From contig NZ_KE383942.1 of NCBI RefSeq assembly GCF_000422885.1, positions 189,353 to 253,352 of the forward strand: a stretch of 64,000 nt of DNA, in the 5' to 3' direction. The notes beneath the pieces were generated by a model. The model saw nothing but the letters and a program-made list of their open reading frames with translations. It was not told the DNA's origin and did no database searches. Both the position numbers and the translations under genes were made by a program. The stretch is from Ottowia thiooxydans DSM 14619. Its GTDB lineage: Bacteria; Pseudomonadota; Gammaproteobacteria; Burkholderiales; Burkholderiaceae_C. Shown one piece after another: positions 33,752 to 42,169 of this stretch (positions are counted from its first letter, which is position 1; each line of letters opens with the position of its first letter).

Positions 33752-35356
33752 TTACTTCTTTTTTCGGGTAGAGCTACTTGCCTTGCTCGATCGCGGCGAA
33801 GTGCTTGCTTTGCTAGTGGACCGAGCGCGAGCAGAGGGCGCAGCCTTCGCCCGGCTTGTGCCACTGGTCTTGCGCACATGGCGCGCTGCATCTGCAGCGG
33901 CCGATGCACCAGCGCGAACAGGCAAGAAGACCGTGACTGTCTGACCTGCCTTGAGTCCGGCCCCTGCGTTGGTATTGTTCCAGCCGGCAACGGTAGCTGC
34001 AGGGAGATCGTAGCGCGAGGCCAGCTTGGCAATCGAATCTCCCTTGCGGGCGCGCACGGCGAAGCGCTTGAGCACCACCTCCGGTGCATACGCCACCTGG
34101 GCGTTGTTCAATACGTGGCTGGGGACCGCTTGCTGGGAGTCATTGGTGCGCGGCACCAATAGCGTGGAGCCAGCTTTGACCATCATGCCGGCAGGGATGG
34201 CGTTGACGGAACGAAAATCGCTTTCCTCCATGCCGACGCGGCGAGCAGCTTCGCGCGAAGCGATGTTGGCTGGCGCGACCCATGCCGTCCACGATGCTAG
34301 TTTGCCCGGATCGTAGCTTGCCAGATTCCGTTTGAACGTGGCCGCATTGTCCCAAGGCAGCAGCACTTGGGGCGTGCCAGTGGCGAAAATGATTGGTTTG
34401 CGCTGTGAGGGGTTGAGCGCTCTGAAGTCTTCCACTCGCACTTCAGCCAGGCGAGCAGCCACTTCGATGTCGATGTCTCGGGTGATATCCACCGTGTCAA
34501 AGAACGGGTGGTTTTCAATCAAGGGCAAGACAGTGCCCAAAGCTTGCGGCCTGGCCACAATGTTCTTCACGGCCTGTAGCTTGGGTACGTAGTAGCGTGT
34601 TTCATTGGGCATCTTCAGATCGAGATACCCTGTGCCCAGGCCTGCGGCTTTGTTACGTGCGATGGCTCGGCCTACGCTGCCTTCGCCCCAGTTGTAGGCG
34701 GCCAGAGCCAGATGCCAGTCGCCAAACATGTTGTAGAGCTTCTGGAGATAGTCGAGCGCGGCGCGGGTGGAGCCCAGCACATCGCGCCGGTCATCGCGGA
34801 AAATGTTCTGCTTGAGATCAAAATCCCGCCCGGTGGCCGGCATGAATTGCCACATGCCGGCGGCCTTGGCGCTGGAGACTGCTTGGGGATTGAACGCAGA
34901 TTCAATGTAGGGCAGGAGCGCGAGTTCGGTCGGCATGCCGCGCAGTTCCAACTCTTCCACAATATGGAAAAGGTACATGCGTGAGCGCTCGGTCATGCGC
35001 TGCAGGTAGTCGGGCCGCGTAATGTAGTACTGCTCACGGTCACGCACCAGATCTGTGTCGAGATCTGGCATAGCAAAACCTCGCCGAATGCGTTCCCAGA
35101 GGTCGACCGGGGTGTCCAGTTCAGCGACCGCCGAAGAGTGCAGTTCGCGAACAGGCACCGGGGGCATGTCTCCCGCAAGCGGTGCTTGTCGCCGCATGAC
35201 AACGGGCGGGCGTGTAGCGGAGGGCGTGGCGCTAGCGGTAGGATTGCTTGCGGTGGGAGTGCCGGCGGCGGAGTCCGGTTCCGGATTGCTGACTGGCGCC
35301 GCACAGCCGGCCAACCAGACGCTTGCGGCCAAGGCCGCCACATGAAACCATTTCAT
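33752..35356 (-). CDS. mltD: Membrane-bound lytic murein transglycosylase D
   Basis: 534 residues. The signal peptide ends in lipobox WLAGC, so it is an outer-membrane lipoprotein. The lytic transglycosylase domain holds the catalytic Glu in LPYIESAFNPQAVSSAKAAG and the following MWQFMPATGRDF. The AYNWGEGSVGRAIARNK segment and a LysM-like C-terminus (VRARKGDSIAKLASRYDLPA) follow. It ends in a long Ser/Lys/Arg-rich tail. It cleaves peptidoglycan with 1,6-anhydro product formation. Its start overlaps the gloB stop by 4 bases (ATGA), as in the mltD-gloB pair of many proteobacteria. Confidence 0.95.
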   Translation of the reverse strand: MKWFHVAALAASVWLAGCAAPVSNPEPDSAAGTPTASNPTASATPSATRPPVVMRRQAPLAGDMPPVPVRELHSSAVAELDTPVDLWERIRRGFAMPDLDTDLVRDREQYYITRPDYLQRMTERSRMYLFHIVEELELRGMPTELALLPYIESAFNPQAVSSAKAAGMWQFMPATGRDFDLKQNIFRDDRRDVLGSTRAALDYLQKLYNMFGDWHLALAAYNWGEGSVGRAIARNKAAGLGTGYLDLKMPNETRYYVPKLQAVKNIVARPQALGTVLPLIENHPFFDTVDITRDIDIEVAARLAEVRVEDFRALNPSQRKPIIFATGTPQVLLPWDNAATFKRNLASYDPGKLASWTAWVAPANIASREAARRVGMEESDFRSVNAIPAGMMVKAGSTLLVPRTNDSQQAVPSHVLNNAQVAYAPEVVLKRFAVRARKGDSIAKLASRYDLPAATVAGWNNTNAGAGLKAGQTVTVFLPVRAGASAAADAARHVRKTSGTSRAKAAPSARARSTSKASTSPRSSKASSSTRKKK

Positions 35357-36123
35357 CTGAAATTATTCTTCCATTCGCGAAGCGCGGCAAATACCGCTGC
35401 ATCGTCGGTTGTGGTGACCGCGTGAGCCCGCACGGCTTGCGTGACGGCTGCTTCGCGGCTGCGTAGAAATGGATTGATTGCGCGCTCCATGCCAATGGAG
35501 GACGGTAGGGTAGGTGTACCGGCGGCGCGCAACGCTTCGCAATTTTGATAATACTCGGCCAAGGCGGCATTGCCTGGCTCGACCACTCGCGCAAAGTGCA
35601 GGTTGGCCAGAGTGTATTCGTGGGCGCAGCAGACGCGCGTGTCTGCCGGTAATGCGGCGAGCGCATCGAGGGAGGCCAGCATCTGAGCAGGCGTGCCCTC
35701 GAACAAGCGTCCGCAACCGCCGGAAAACAGCGTGTCGCCACAAAAAAGCAGTGGCGCGCCGTTCACCTCATCGGCAAAGTAAGCAATGTGGCCAGCGGTG
35801 TGGCCAGGCACGTCAATCACACGAAACGAAATGCCAAGAGCCTTCACAGTCTCGCCGTCAGTGAGTGGCACGTAGGGCTGGGGAATGCGCTCGCGTGCCG
35901 GCCCGTACACCGTGGCACCCGTGGATTCACGCAAAGAGTCGACGCCCCCCACATGATCAGCGTGGTGGTGTGTGGTCAGGATGGCCGCGAGTTCCAGGCC
36001 GTGTTGCTTGAGCGCCGCCAATACGGGGGTGGCATCACCTGGATCCACCACGATGGCACGGGCGCCATCATGCAGCAGCCACAGGTAGTTATCGCTGAAA
36101 GCGGGCAGGGCGAGCAAATTCAT
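35353..36123 (-). CDS. gloB: Hydroxyacylglutathione hydrolase (glyoxalase II)
   Basis: 256 residues from the ATG at 36123, giving the family start MNLLALPAFSDNYLWLLHD. The metallo-beta-lactamase zinc motif is THHHADHVGG (about 50-59), with further ligands in VPGHTAGHIAYF and LFCGDTLFSGGCGR and the glutathione-site C-terminus. It hydrolyses S-lactoylglutathione in methylglyoxal detoxification. A TATAAT (complement at 36133-36138) lies only about 10 bases before the ATG, so the leader may be very short. Confidence 0.95.
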   Translation of the reverse strand: MNLLALPAFSDNYLWLLHDGARAIVVDPGDATPVLAALKQHGLELAAILTTHHHADHVGGVDSLRESTGATVYGPARERIPQPYVPLTDGETVKALGISFRVIDVPGHTAGHIAYFADEVNGAPLLFCGDTLFSGGCGRLFEGTPAQMLASLDALAALPADTRVCCAHEYTLANLHFARVVEPGNAALAEYYQNCEALRAAGTPTLPSSIGMERAINPFLRSREAAVTQAVRAHAVTTTDDAAVFAALREWKNNFR

Positions 36124-36577
36124 AAGCGACGAATTATAAAAACCCAAGGCGGCTTGCAAGGTGAACGATTTGTCGTATTCAGTTGAATTGATGTGGCTGG
36201 CGCCATTTCACATTCAAAAATAACCAGTCAAGCTGGTGGACAAACAAGAATGAGCAGGTGAGATGAGATGCGGTGCAGGCAGGTGTGTCTGGAAATTCGT
36301 TCCGCGCTCCAATTTTGATGGAAATTACGCAAGAGCGGGAATTCTGATCAAAAACGGTTTCAAGCGTTCACTGGAGTTTGTTTCACCTTGCGTCCAGTAC
36401 TTAAACCATCACGCTTCAGCCACGCCTACCTGGCTTCGATGCGTGTCTGGCGTAGATCGTGAAAACCCTCGAAACGATTCCAGGAGCGGCGCTGTCGTCT
36501 TAGCTCGCTGCCATGTCTTCCATATAGGGGGCTTCGTGGCCGGATGATTGGATGCCTGCGAGTTGCTGAACCGCACG
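36124..36577. other. Left edge of the island, non-coding
   Basis: 454 bases between gloB and the first sensor kinase gene. It contains the gloB promoter near 36133 and is otherwise AT-richer than its flanks. No gene, repeat or tRNA is visible, although this is where the gloB/yafS neighbourhood is interrupted. Confidence 0.5.
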
Positions 36578-38260
36578 TTAACGGCTAGGAACGCATGCGT
36601 CCATTGAGGTCTTCGAATGACGCCTTGCGAGCAAGGCCAATGCTTGCAGTCCGGGGAAGTCAAACCGGTCTAGCAGCTCACGCAGTTGGGCCGCGAACGG
36701 CGCATGATCACCGTGATTGGCGTGGTGCTCGATCCAGCGCTCTATATCGGTAAGGCGGCCATGAAGCGCCAGGGTGGCGAGCTCATCGAGGACCTCATCG
36801 TCCAGGGTAGTTACTGCCGGCGTAGTGGGTTCCGTGGATGGCCTCGCAGGCTCGATCTCTCGTTGAGCGGGACCGGACCAGTCAGATTCAGGTGCATCGA
36901 CGATCGGCACAACAAGCACAAAAGAAAACGTGGTGCCTTGTCCGGAGGCGCTGTCCACGCTCAGAGATCCGCCCATGGCTGAGACGATGCGCTGAGCGAT
37001 AAACAGGCCCAACCCAGTGCCGCCACTAGTTGCCTGAATATTTTGGAAAGCGCTAAAAATGTCGGTTTTCCGCTTCAGGTCGATCCCTATCCCTGTATCG
37101 CTCACCGAGAAATGCAATGTGCAAGCCCCCCCCGCAGGTTTGGCGGTGACAGTCAGTGCCACGACGCCATCTTGCGTAAATTTTGCGGCATTGGTCAGGA
37201 GATTCAGAAGCACCTGCTGCAAGCGCTTCCTGTCCAGATTCATCTGCCTGGGCATTCGTTCGGGTGCGCGGTAACGAAAGCGATTATTCCGCTGCGAGCA
37301 CAGGGCTACGGCGTATTCAGAAATTTCGTCCAGTAGAAGTGGTAAGTCGGTGGTGCCGGGCTGAACCGCCAGAGGCTGCAATTCTGCCTGGGCATATTCC
37401 AGCAATTCGTCGATCAGGTTGAGCTGGTATTTGACACCGCGCTGGATCGCATGCAGCTGCTTGCGCTGATCGTCGTTCGCTTCGCCAAGCAATAGCGCCG
37501 AATACCCACTGATCGTTGCTAGCGGCGCGCGCAAGTCGTGGCTGATGTATCCGAGAACTTCGACTTTCTGACGATCTTTGGTCTTGACGTCTGAGAGTGC
37601 TGCGTTCAGGTCTGCCTGCAAGGCAGATGCATGCATGTTGCCGAATGCGAGTGCGTAATTGATGTGAATCAGCATCACACCAAAGGAAAGCAAGGTCTGA
37701 AAATTTCCCGATGTCAAAAAATCTTGTGGTGCGGGAAAGTACGACGTGCCCAGGATGCGTGCGGTGTGAGTCGCCAGGAACAATGAGGTGACGATAACGA
37801 CTTCCGGATTGATACTTCCCCCTTGCTCGCGCTTCACAGCGAATAGCGTTCGAAGCGTAATTGCGGTAGCTAATGTCTGAGCTACGCTGTACACATAGAC
37901 ACGTGCTGAGGTGTCATATGTGATGTAGGTGTAGTAGGCAAGAAATGCCGCCTCAAGAGCCAGTATCAATGCCAACCACGGCAGCATCGATCGGCGTCGA
38001 TTGAAGAATAGACAGATGCCTATGTAGAATAGGACCGAGCTCAGTGTTGTAGAGAGATTTCCGGTCAGGATGGTTAAAAAGTCCGGGATTTTTCCGCGTA
38101 ATGAGATCAGCAAAGACCCGAAGCCAAAGGCAAGAAAACCTGAGCCCCAGTAAATCAAATACTTCTTTTTCTCCCTCGCCCAAAGGGCTAGCATGCCAAT
38201 GCCAAGAGCAAGCTCCACCAAGGCTGTGAAGAACGCGGCAGTTGCCAGATTCAGGTTCAT
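36578..38260 (-). CDS. Membrane sensor histidine kinase with novel C-terminal domain
   Basis: 560 residues. The N-terminal 205 residues hold about seven membrane helices (MNLNLATAAFFTALVELALG start) without a known sensor domain. The kinase core follows: H-box VLGYISHDLRAPLATISGYS, N-box VLLNLLTNAAKFTQDG, G1 SDTGIGIDL and G2 GGTGLGLFIAQRIVS. After the ATPase domain comes a linker and a helical segment of about 55 residues (LDELATLALHGRLTDIERWI to FPGLQALALLA) that recurs in two other places in the island. No response regulator gene is adjacent. The kinase half is very similar to the gene at 42170-44275, so the two arose by duplication with exchange of the sensor half. Confidence 0.9.
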   Translation of the reverse strand: MNLNLATAAFFTALVELALGIGMLALWAREKKKYLIYWGSGFLAFGFGSLLISLRGKIPDFLTILTGNLSTTLSSVLFYIGICLFFNRRRSMLPWLALILALEAAFLAYYTYITYDTSARVYVYSVAQTLATAITLRTLFAVKREQGGSINPEVVIVTSLFLATHTARILGTSYFPAPQDFLTSGNFQTLLSFGVMLIHINYALAFGNMHASALQADLNAALSDVKTKDRQKVEVLGYISHDLRAPLATISGYSALLLGEANDDQRKQLHAIQRGVKYQLNLIDELLEYAQAELQPLAVQPGTTDLPLLLDEISEYAVALCSQRNNRFRYRAPERMPRQMNLDRKRLQQVLLNLLTNAAKFTQDGVVALTVTAKPAGGACTLHFSVSDTGIGIDLKRKTDIFSAFQNIQATSGGTGLGLFIAQRIVSAMGGSLSVDSASGQGTTFSFVLVVPIVDAPESDWSGPAQREIEPARPSTEPTTPAVTTLDDEVLDELATLALHGRLTDIERWIEHHANHGDHAPFAAQLRELLDRFDFPGLQALALLARRHSKTSMDACVPSR

Positions 38261-38704
38261 TTCAGATCATTCTGTTCACAGGTAGTGGGTGATGCTGACG
38301 GAGGTGACGCTGGACTATTCATCGGCTCCAACGAGTGCCGCTCCGGCCTCATTGTTTCTATCGCCCCCGGGCCTTGAGCTCTTCGTGTGTGGATGGCAAC
38401 GCAAGCACCACAGAGTCGCAATATACAAGCTAGCGAGAGGGGTGCAGCTCTCTGCCGACGTTGCGACCACACCGGCGACGGCGGTGGTTTCGGCCGAAAC
38501 CTACCTGCTGGTTCTGGAGTACCTGCCAAGTCGGACGCCATTAATATGAGGAATGCGTGCTGACCTAAGCTGTTAATTAACGCTTGGTCAGTGACCGCAT
38601 TTTGTGCGGGCCGTGGGCAGTGGAGTCGCATTGCGTGTCGCACTTTCGGCCTGTGCTTGTGTTCCCGTAGATACCCGTGGATTACGATGCCAACACAGGT
38701 CTAT
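38261..38704. other. Non-coding stretch upstream of the first kinase gene
   Basis: 444 bases. Overlapping short frames occur on both strands but none has a recognisable product or a ribosome-binding site. Probably holds the promoter of the kinase gene and degenerate sequence from the adjacent broken genes. Confidence 0.45.
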
Positions 38705-38923
38705 TTATGCGCTCGAGGCACGTCGGCTATGCAACGCCAGAGCCTGTACGCCAGTGAAGTCAAACCGTTCCAGCAGGGCGCGCAACTGCCCGACGAACGG
38801 AGCATGCGCCGTATCATTGGCGTAGCGTTCGATCCAGCGCTCGATATCGGTTAGGCGGCCATGAAGCGCCAGGCTGGCGAGCTCGTCCAGGAGCTCATTC
38901 TCCAGAGTCGTATCGAAAGCGAC
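38705..38923 (-). pseudogene. Orphan C-terminal fragment of a third sensor kinase
   Basis: About 70 residues reading DELASLALHGRLTDIERWIE and GQLRALLERFDFTGVQALAL, over 75 percent identical by eye to the C-terminal domain of both intact kinases. No kinase core precedes it; instead the sequence changes to a broken acyltransferase near 38911-38925. It is the remnant of a third kinase gene. Confidence 0.8.
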
Positions 38924-39324
38924 CACATGTGCCGCAGCGTGCCCGGTCGGTCAACGAAAGTGATGCCGTAGTCCGCTAGATACAGAGCGGACCACACCAC
39001 GTCTGAATACACGTCATCAAGCTCTGGCCACAGCAAGGGGGCCGCTAGCGCGTAGACACCCAGGAAAAGCAGCAGCGCAGGCGTCAACCGATAGAGGCGG
39101 CGGCGATAAAAGCGCCAGAAGCTCAAATGACCTTGAGCTCGCCATTCCATGAGCAGGAGCGATGTGATCAGAAAGCAACTCAACACAAAGAACAGATCCA
39201 CCCCGAAGAAGGCACCTTCGAACATCGGGACATGGGCGTGTGAGAGGACCACAAGCAAGATCGCGATTCCCCGTAACCCATCCAGCGCCGGGTTGTGACG
39301 CAATTTGAATTCCCTGTTCTCCAA
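38911..39324 (-). pseudogene. Truncated acyltransferase-3 (OafA-like) gene
   Basis: The N-terminal 137 or so residues are intact: LRHNPALDGLRGIAILLVVL, then VDLFFVLSCFLITSLLL and the RFYRRRLYRLTPALLLFLG helix, typical of the acyltransferase-3 family. At LRHMWSLS, where the family continues with VEEQFYL, the sequence changes to the kinase tail in another frame. About 200 or more residues are missing, so it cannot work. The start codon may be TTG at 39324. Confidence 0.8.
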
Positions 39325-40783
39325 AACCTGAACGCCTGATTTCTAAATGGGGAGAAAGTGCGCATTGTTCTACGGGTACACCCTGCCAAGCAACAAAGAC
39401 GACTACCTGTCGCCAGTATCAGGAGTGATGCTCGGTGTCGCGTAACAGGAGGTTGAACCGAGTGAGTACACGCAAACCAAGGCTCCTACGGGAACAAATT
39501 AAGACAGATGACTGGTTTCGAAAGCGCTTGGCGAGGATCAGAAACACATTTCTAATGTTCTTGGACGAAGGACACCTGCAAAAATTGATCGAAAAATCGG
39601 GCTGTGTATCGGACGAACCTCGCTATGGAGGCAAGGCGAAAAAAATGGAAATAATAACTCTAGCTATGACCGTGAGAATTTTTATGACAAAGATTGTCAG
39701 GGTTTACGTTGGGGTGACGCTGATTTGCAAAGGGGATTGTGCGTGTCCGAGGATAGCCATCTGTTCATAGCATTGAGCTTTTAATTTTTGTCGTGGTCGA
39801 TGGTCGGATGAATTACGAGGTTGTCTGGATGATTCTTCAGTCATGGGTGCCGCGTATATTTTTTGGAAAGTTATTGTTTGAAACAATTTCAATATTGACT
39901 GTGCTTTGTGGGATTGATTTCTTCTGGATCTATAGTTGCTTTTATAAATTCATCAATATTTTGCAATTTTTTAAGAATTCGTTCTTAAAATTAATTATTG
40001 CAAAAGAAAATGAATAAAACCAAACATGCGGAACATGGAGTATGTGTATAAATTCTTTAGGAGTTCTCTTTGCTTGACGTCGACGGAGGCTGGGGAAGCT
40101 CTGCACCATTCATCGCTGCTTGCATCGGTGGATTCGAGTGGACTGCTGTGTCGAAAATTCTCGCTACACCGCGCAGTATCCCTGCGGATTTGCGCCTTGT
40201 ACCCCTTCTCGAGCCACCGCACAGGCTTTCCGATCGATTTCTGCAGCGCTTCCCTAGGACGAAATTGCAACCTGAGGTTTTAAATAAAAAATCTGCCCAG
40301 TGCGAGAGTGCGAAAAGCCTGTAAGACTTGTGTGGCTGTGAAGTCCTTTTCGCCGTAAGAGTCGTGGGGGCAGAAATTTTGGCTTTAATAGGGACGTTGG
40401 GTGTGAGCACTGCTGCCGCGTAGGTGTCCGACCACTTAGATCAGATCAGGTTGAACGAATTGAGCCAGCGGCTTGAGGTCAGGTGGCTCAGCGGATCCGC
40501 GCGATGCGTAGCAAGGCGGGGCTTTTGAGGTGCAGAGTTGCGGTGTTCCTACGGCGTTAATTCAGTCGACATGATTGCCGTGGCTGCAGGAAGTAGCTCG
40601 CCTCAAGTCACTCTGTTTTGTGCAATGTGCGGAGATAGTTGCGGTGGTGCTCCTCACAAGTTATTCGTGATGTCCGATTAAATATTTAACAGCAGCCCAG
40701 GTGGCTAAGGAACACCTCTGCGTGAGGGTGATAGAGCGTTTTAAATCCGTCTTCATCTAAATTTTTAGACTATTAAATACAAA
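39325..40783. other. Long AT-rich stretch without a recognisable gene
   Basis: About 1.46 kb. The longest plus-strand frame (39435-39770) encodes a basic 111-residue peptide that I do not recognise and that has no convincing ribosome-binding site. From 39790 to 40020 the DNA is strongly AT-rich and encodes only hydrophobic short frames. A MITE-like element occupies 40090-40257. From 40420 to 40780 I see only the likely promoter region of the next gene. The base composition unlike the rest suggests acquired, decaying DNA. Confidence 0.5.
40090..40257. mobile_element. MITE-like element A
   Basis: 168 bases bounded by CTGGGGAAGCTCTGCA and the complement of CTAGGGAAGCGCTGCA (14 of 16 identical). 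It contains the core CTCGCTACACCGCGCAGTAT, then CCCTGCGG, related to the palindromic cores of elements B and C. It has no coding capacity. Confidence 0.5.
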
Positions 40784-41698
40784 ATGAAATATTATCGTTT
40801 ACCCACAGTTTTGGCATTGTTGGTAGCATCAGGCTCCTCCACTTCTGCTTTGGCTCAACTCGCGGGCAGTTGTACCGTCGCCTTAAGCTACGTGCCCATA
40901 CCCATACCCATGCAGCCCCCCGCCGCGGTGCCTACGCTACATATGCTGGGGTTGAGCGTGCTGGCTGCGGCTATGGGAGTTGTCGGGTGGCGGCGTATAC
41001 GCCGTGGCAGTGGGAAGGCGCTGTCGATCTTGACCATGGCCAGCGCTGCAGCGCTTAGCTTTCATGGTGGCGAAGGTGTGATTCGCGAAGTGAGGGCCGT
41101 TGGTCCTTATGCTTTCGTCGAGGCACTGGGCGGAACCTTATCTCACACCTTCTCTTACACGCCTCCCGCTCCCTTGCAAACGGTCATGAATAGTACAGGT
41201 GTGTCAGTGCGTATCACAGGCAACGGTAACGAGGCCGATACGGGCTCATGCAGAGTTGGAACTGTACTCGCACCAGGTCAATCTTGCACTACGGCACCAG
41301 TTTGCACGCAACCTTTGCAACTGTTGACAGTCGAGGTACCACCTACCTGGACCTGTGGGGAGGAACTTGTTCATCAGTACATCTTCGCTGGAGACTTTGG
41401 TTCTTCTGTCCTCGAGGTGCGCAGGCCTGTTATTCAAGGCCCGTCATTTGGCCCCACTACAGTAACGCCAACTTGGTCAACTACGCCTAATCCGTTAACT
41501 CCTGATTCTGTCACCCCAGAAATTGATGGGAACACCGGCTCTCCGCTGAACGCTACCGCATTGGGGACTTTCAATGCCACGGTTGTCGCGACAGCTCCTC
41601 CCGGTTATGGCTTTGGCCCCAATGGGCAGCCGAGTTTCGCCTGGACCCTGCCGCCGCTTCAATGCAGTGAAAGCGACGGTGTTGGGGGCCCGCCGTGA
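40784..41698 (+). CDS. Secreted protein with IPTL-type sorting signal near the N-terminus (midcut-by-XrtH-like)
   Basis: 304 residues. A signal peptide ends near TSALAQ. Then, already at residues about 48-75, comes a complete sorting-signal pattern: AVPTLHMLGLSVLAAAMG, then VVGWRRIRRG (Pro-Thr-Leu motif, hydrophobic helix, Arg cluster). In ordinary IPTL-CTERM proteins this is at the extreme C-terminus; here about 225 residues follow, including Cys-containing beta-rich sequence (GSCRVGTVLAPGQSC, VPPTWTCGEELVHQY). The layout fits the group described as midcut-by-XrtH, in which an exosortase would cut inside the protein. No exosortase gene is in the window. Function of either half is unknown. 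Confidence 0.8.
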   Translation: MKYYRLPTVLALLVASGSSTSALAQLAGSCTVALSYVPIPIPMQPPAAVPTLHMLGLSVLAAAMGVVGWRRIRRGSGKALSILTMASAAALSFHGGEGVIREVRAVGPYAFVEALGGTLSHTFSYTPPAPLQTVMNSTGVSVRITGNGNEADTGSCRVGTVLAPGQSCTTAPVCTQPLQLLTVEVPPTWTCGEELVHQYIFAGDFGSSVLEVRRPVIQGPSFGPTTVTPTWSTTPNPLTPDSVTPEIDGNTGSPLNATALGTFNATVVATAPPGYGFGPNGQPSFAWTLPPLQCSESDGVGGPP

Positions 41699-41993
41699 AA
41701 GCGGCTTCTTTCAAGGTTGCCGACCTATGGGGCTGTCGAAGTTGGAGCGTTGATAGCGAAAATAGGCCCCAGCGAGGACAGTTTTTGCGGGATTCGAAGG
41801 CCCATGGCCTAGATATGGGTCAAAAAGACGGGGGTCGGCCAGCCGGTGAAAAATGGACGGCCGTGGCCGATTTGCAGCCGACGATTTCCAAGTCTGACAG
41901 GCTCTTAGCGGAGCCGGGTGGCAAGAGGTGCTGAAGCGAAACCTATTCCGCTCATCCTGATGCCAAGTCTCGATAGCCAGGACGGAGTATTCC
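41699..41993. other. Non-coding stretch after the midcut-type gene
   Basis: With the element at 41994-42155 this makes a 471-base gap. A frame overlapping the previous stop (41695-41934) has no family resemblance and is probably chance. I see nothing else. Confidence 0.4.
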
Positions 41994-42155
41994 AGTGCAG
42001 CGTTTCACGCTTTCTGGCACATAAAAAGGCGTCTTTTCGGCCATGGCCGCGTTGCAACTCCTCGCGATACCTCTGGGTATCGCTGCGGGTTCCGCCTCGC
42101 CAAGACCAAAAATCCATCCTTTTCATTTATGCCATCGAGCATGAAGCACTGCACT
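41994..42155. mobile_element. MITE-like element B
   Basis: 162 bases with imperfect terminal inverted repeats: AGTGCAGCGTTTCACGCT at the left matches the complement of the right end AGTGCAGTGCTTCATGCT (21 of the first 28 positions). The centre is CTCGCGATACCTCTGGGTAT, then CGCTGCGG, a palindrome (CGATACC/GGTATCG). It is adjacent to the kinase gene stop and non-coding. Confidence 0.55.
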
Positions 42156-42169
42156 AGTACATACGTCAT

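Noticed and set aside
38257-38643. Minus-strand frame of 128 codons between kinase and orphan tail
   Set aside because: No family resemblance, no ribosome-binding site, and low-complexity Pro/Arg composition typical of a chance frame in GC-rich DNA.
41695-41934. Frame of 79 codons overlapping the end of the midcut-type gene
   Set aside because: It has no recognisable product, and its 4-base overlap alone is weak evidence for a coupled gene.
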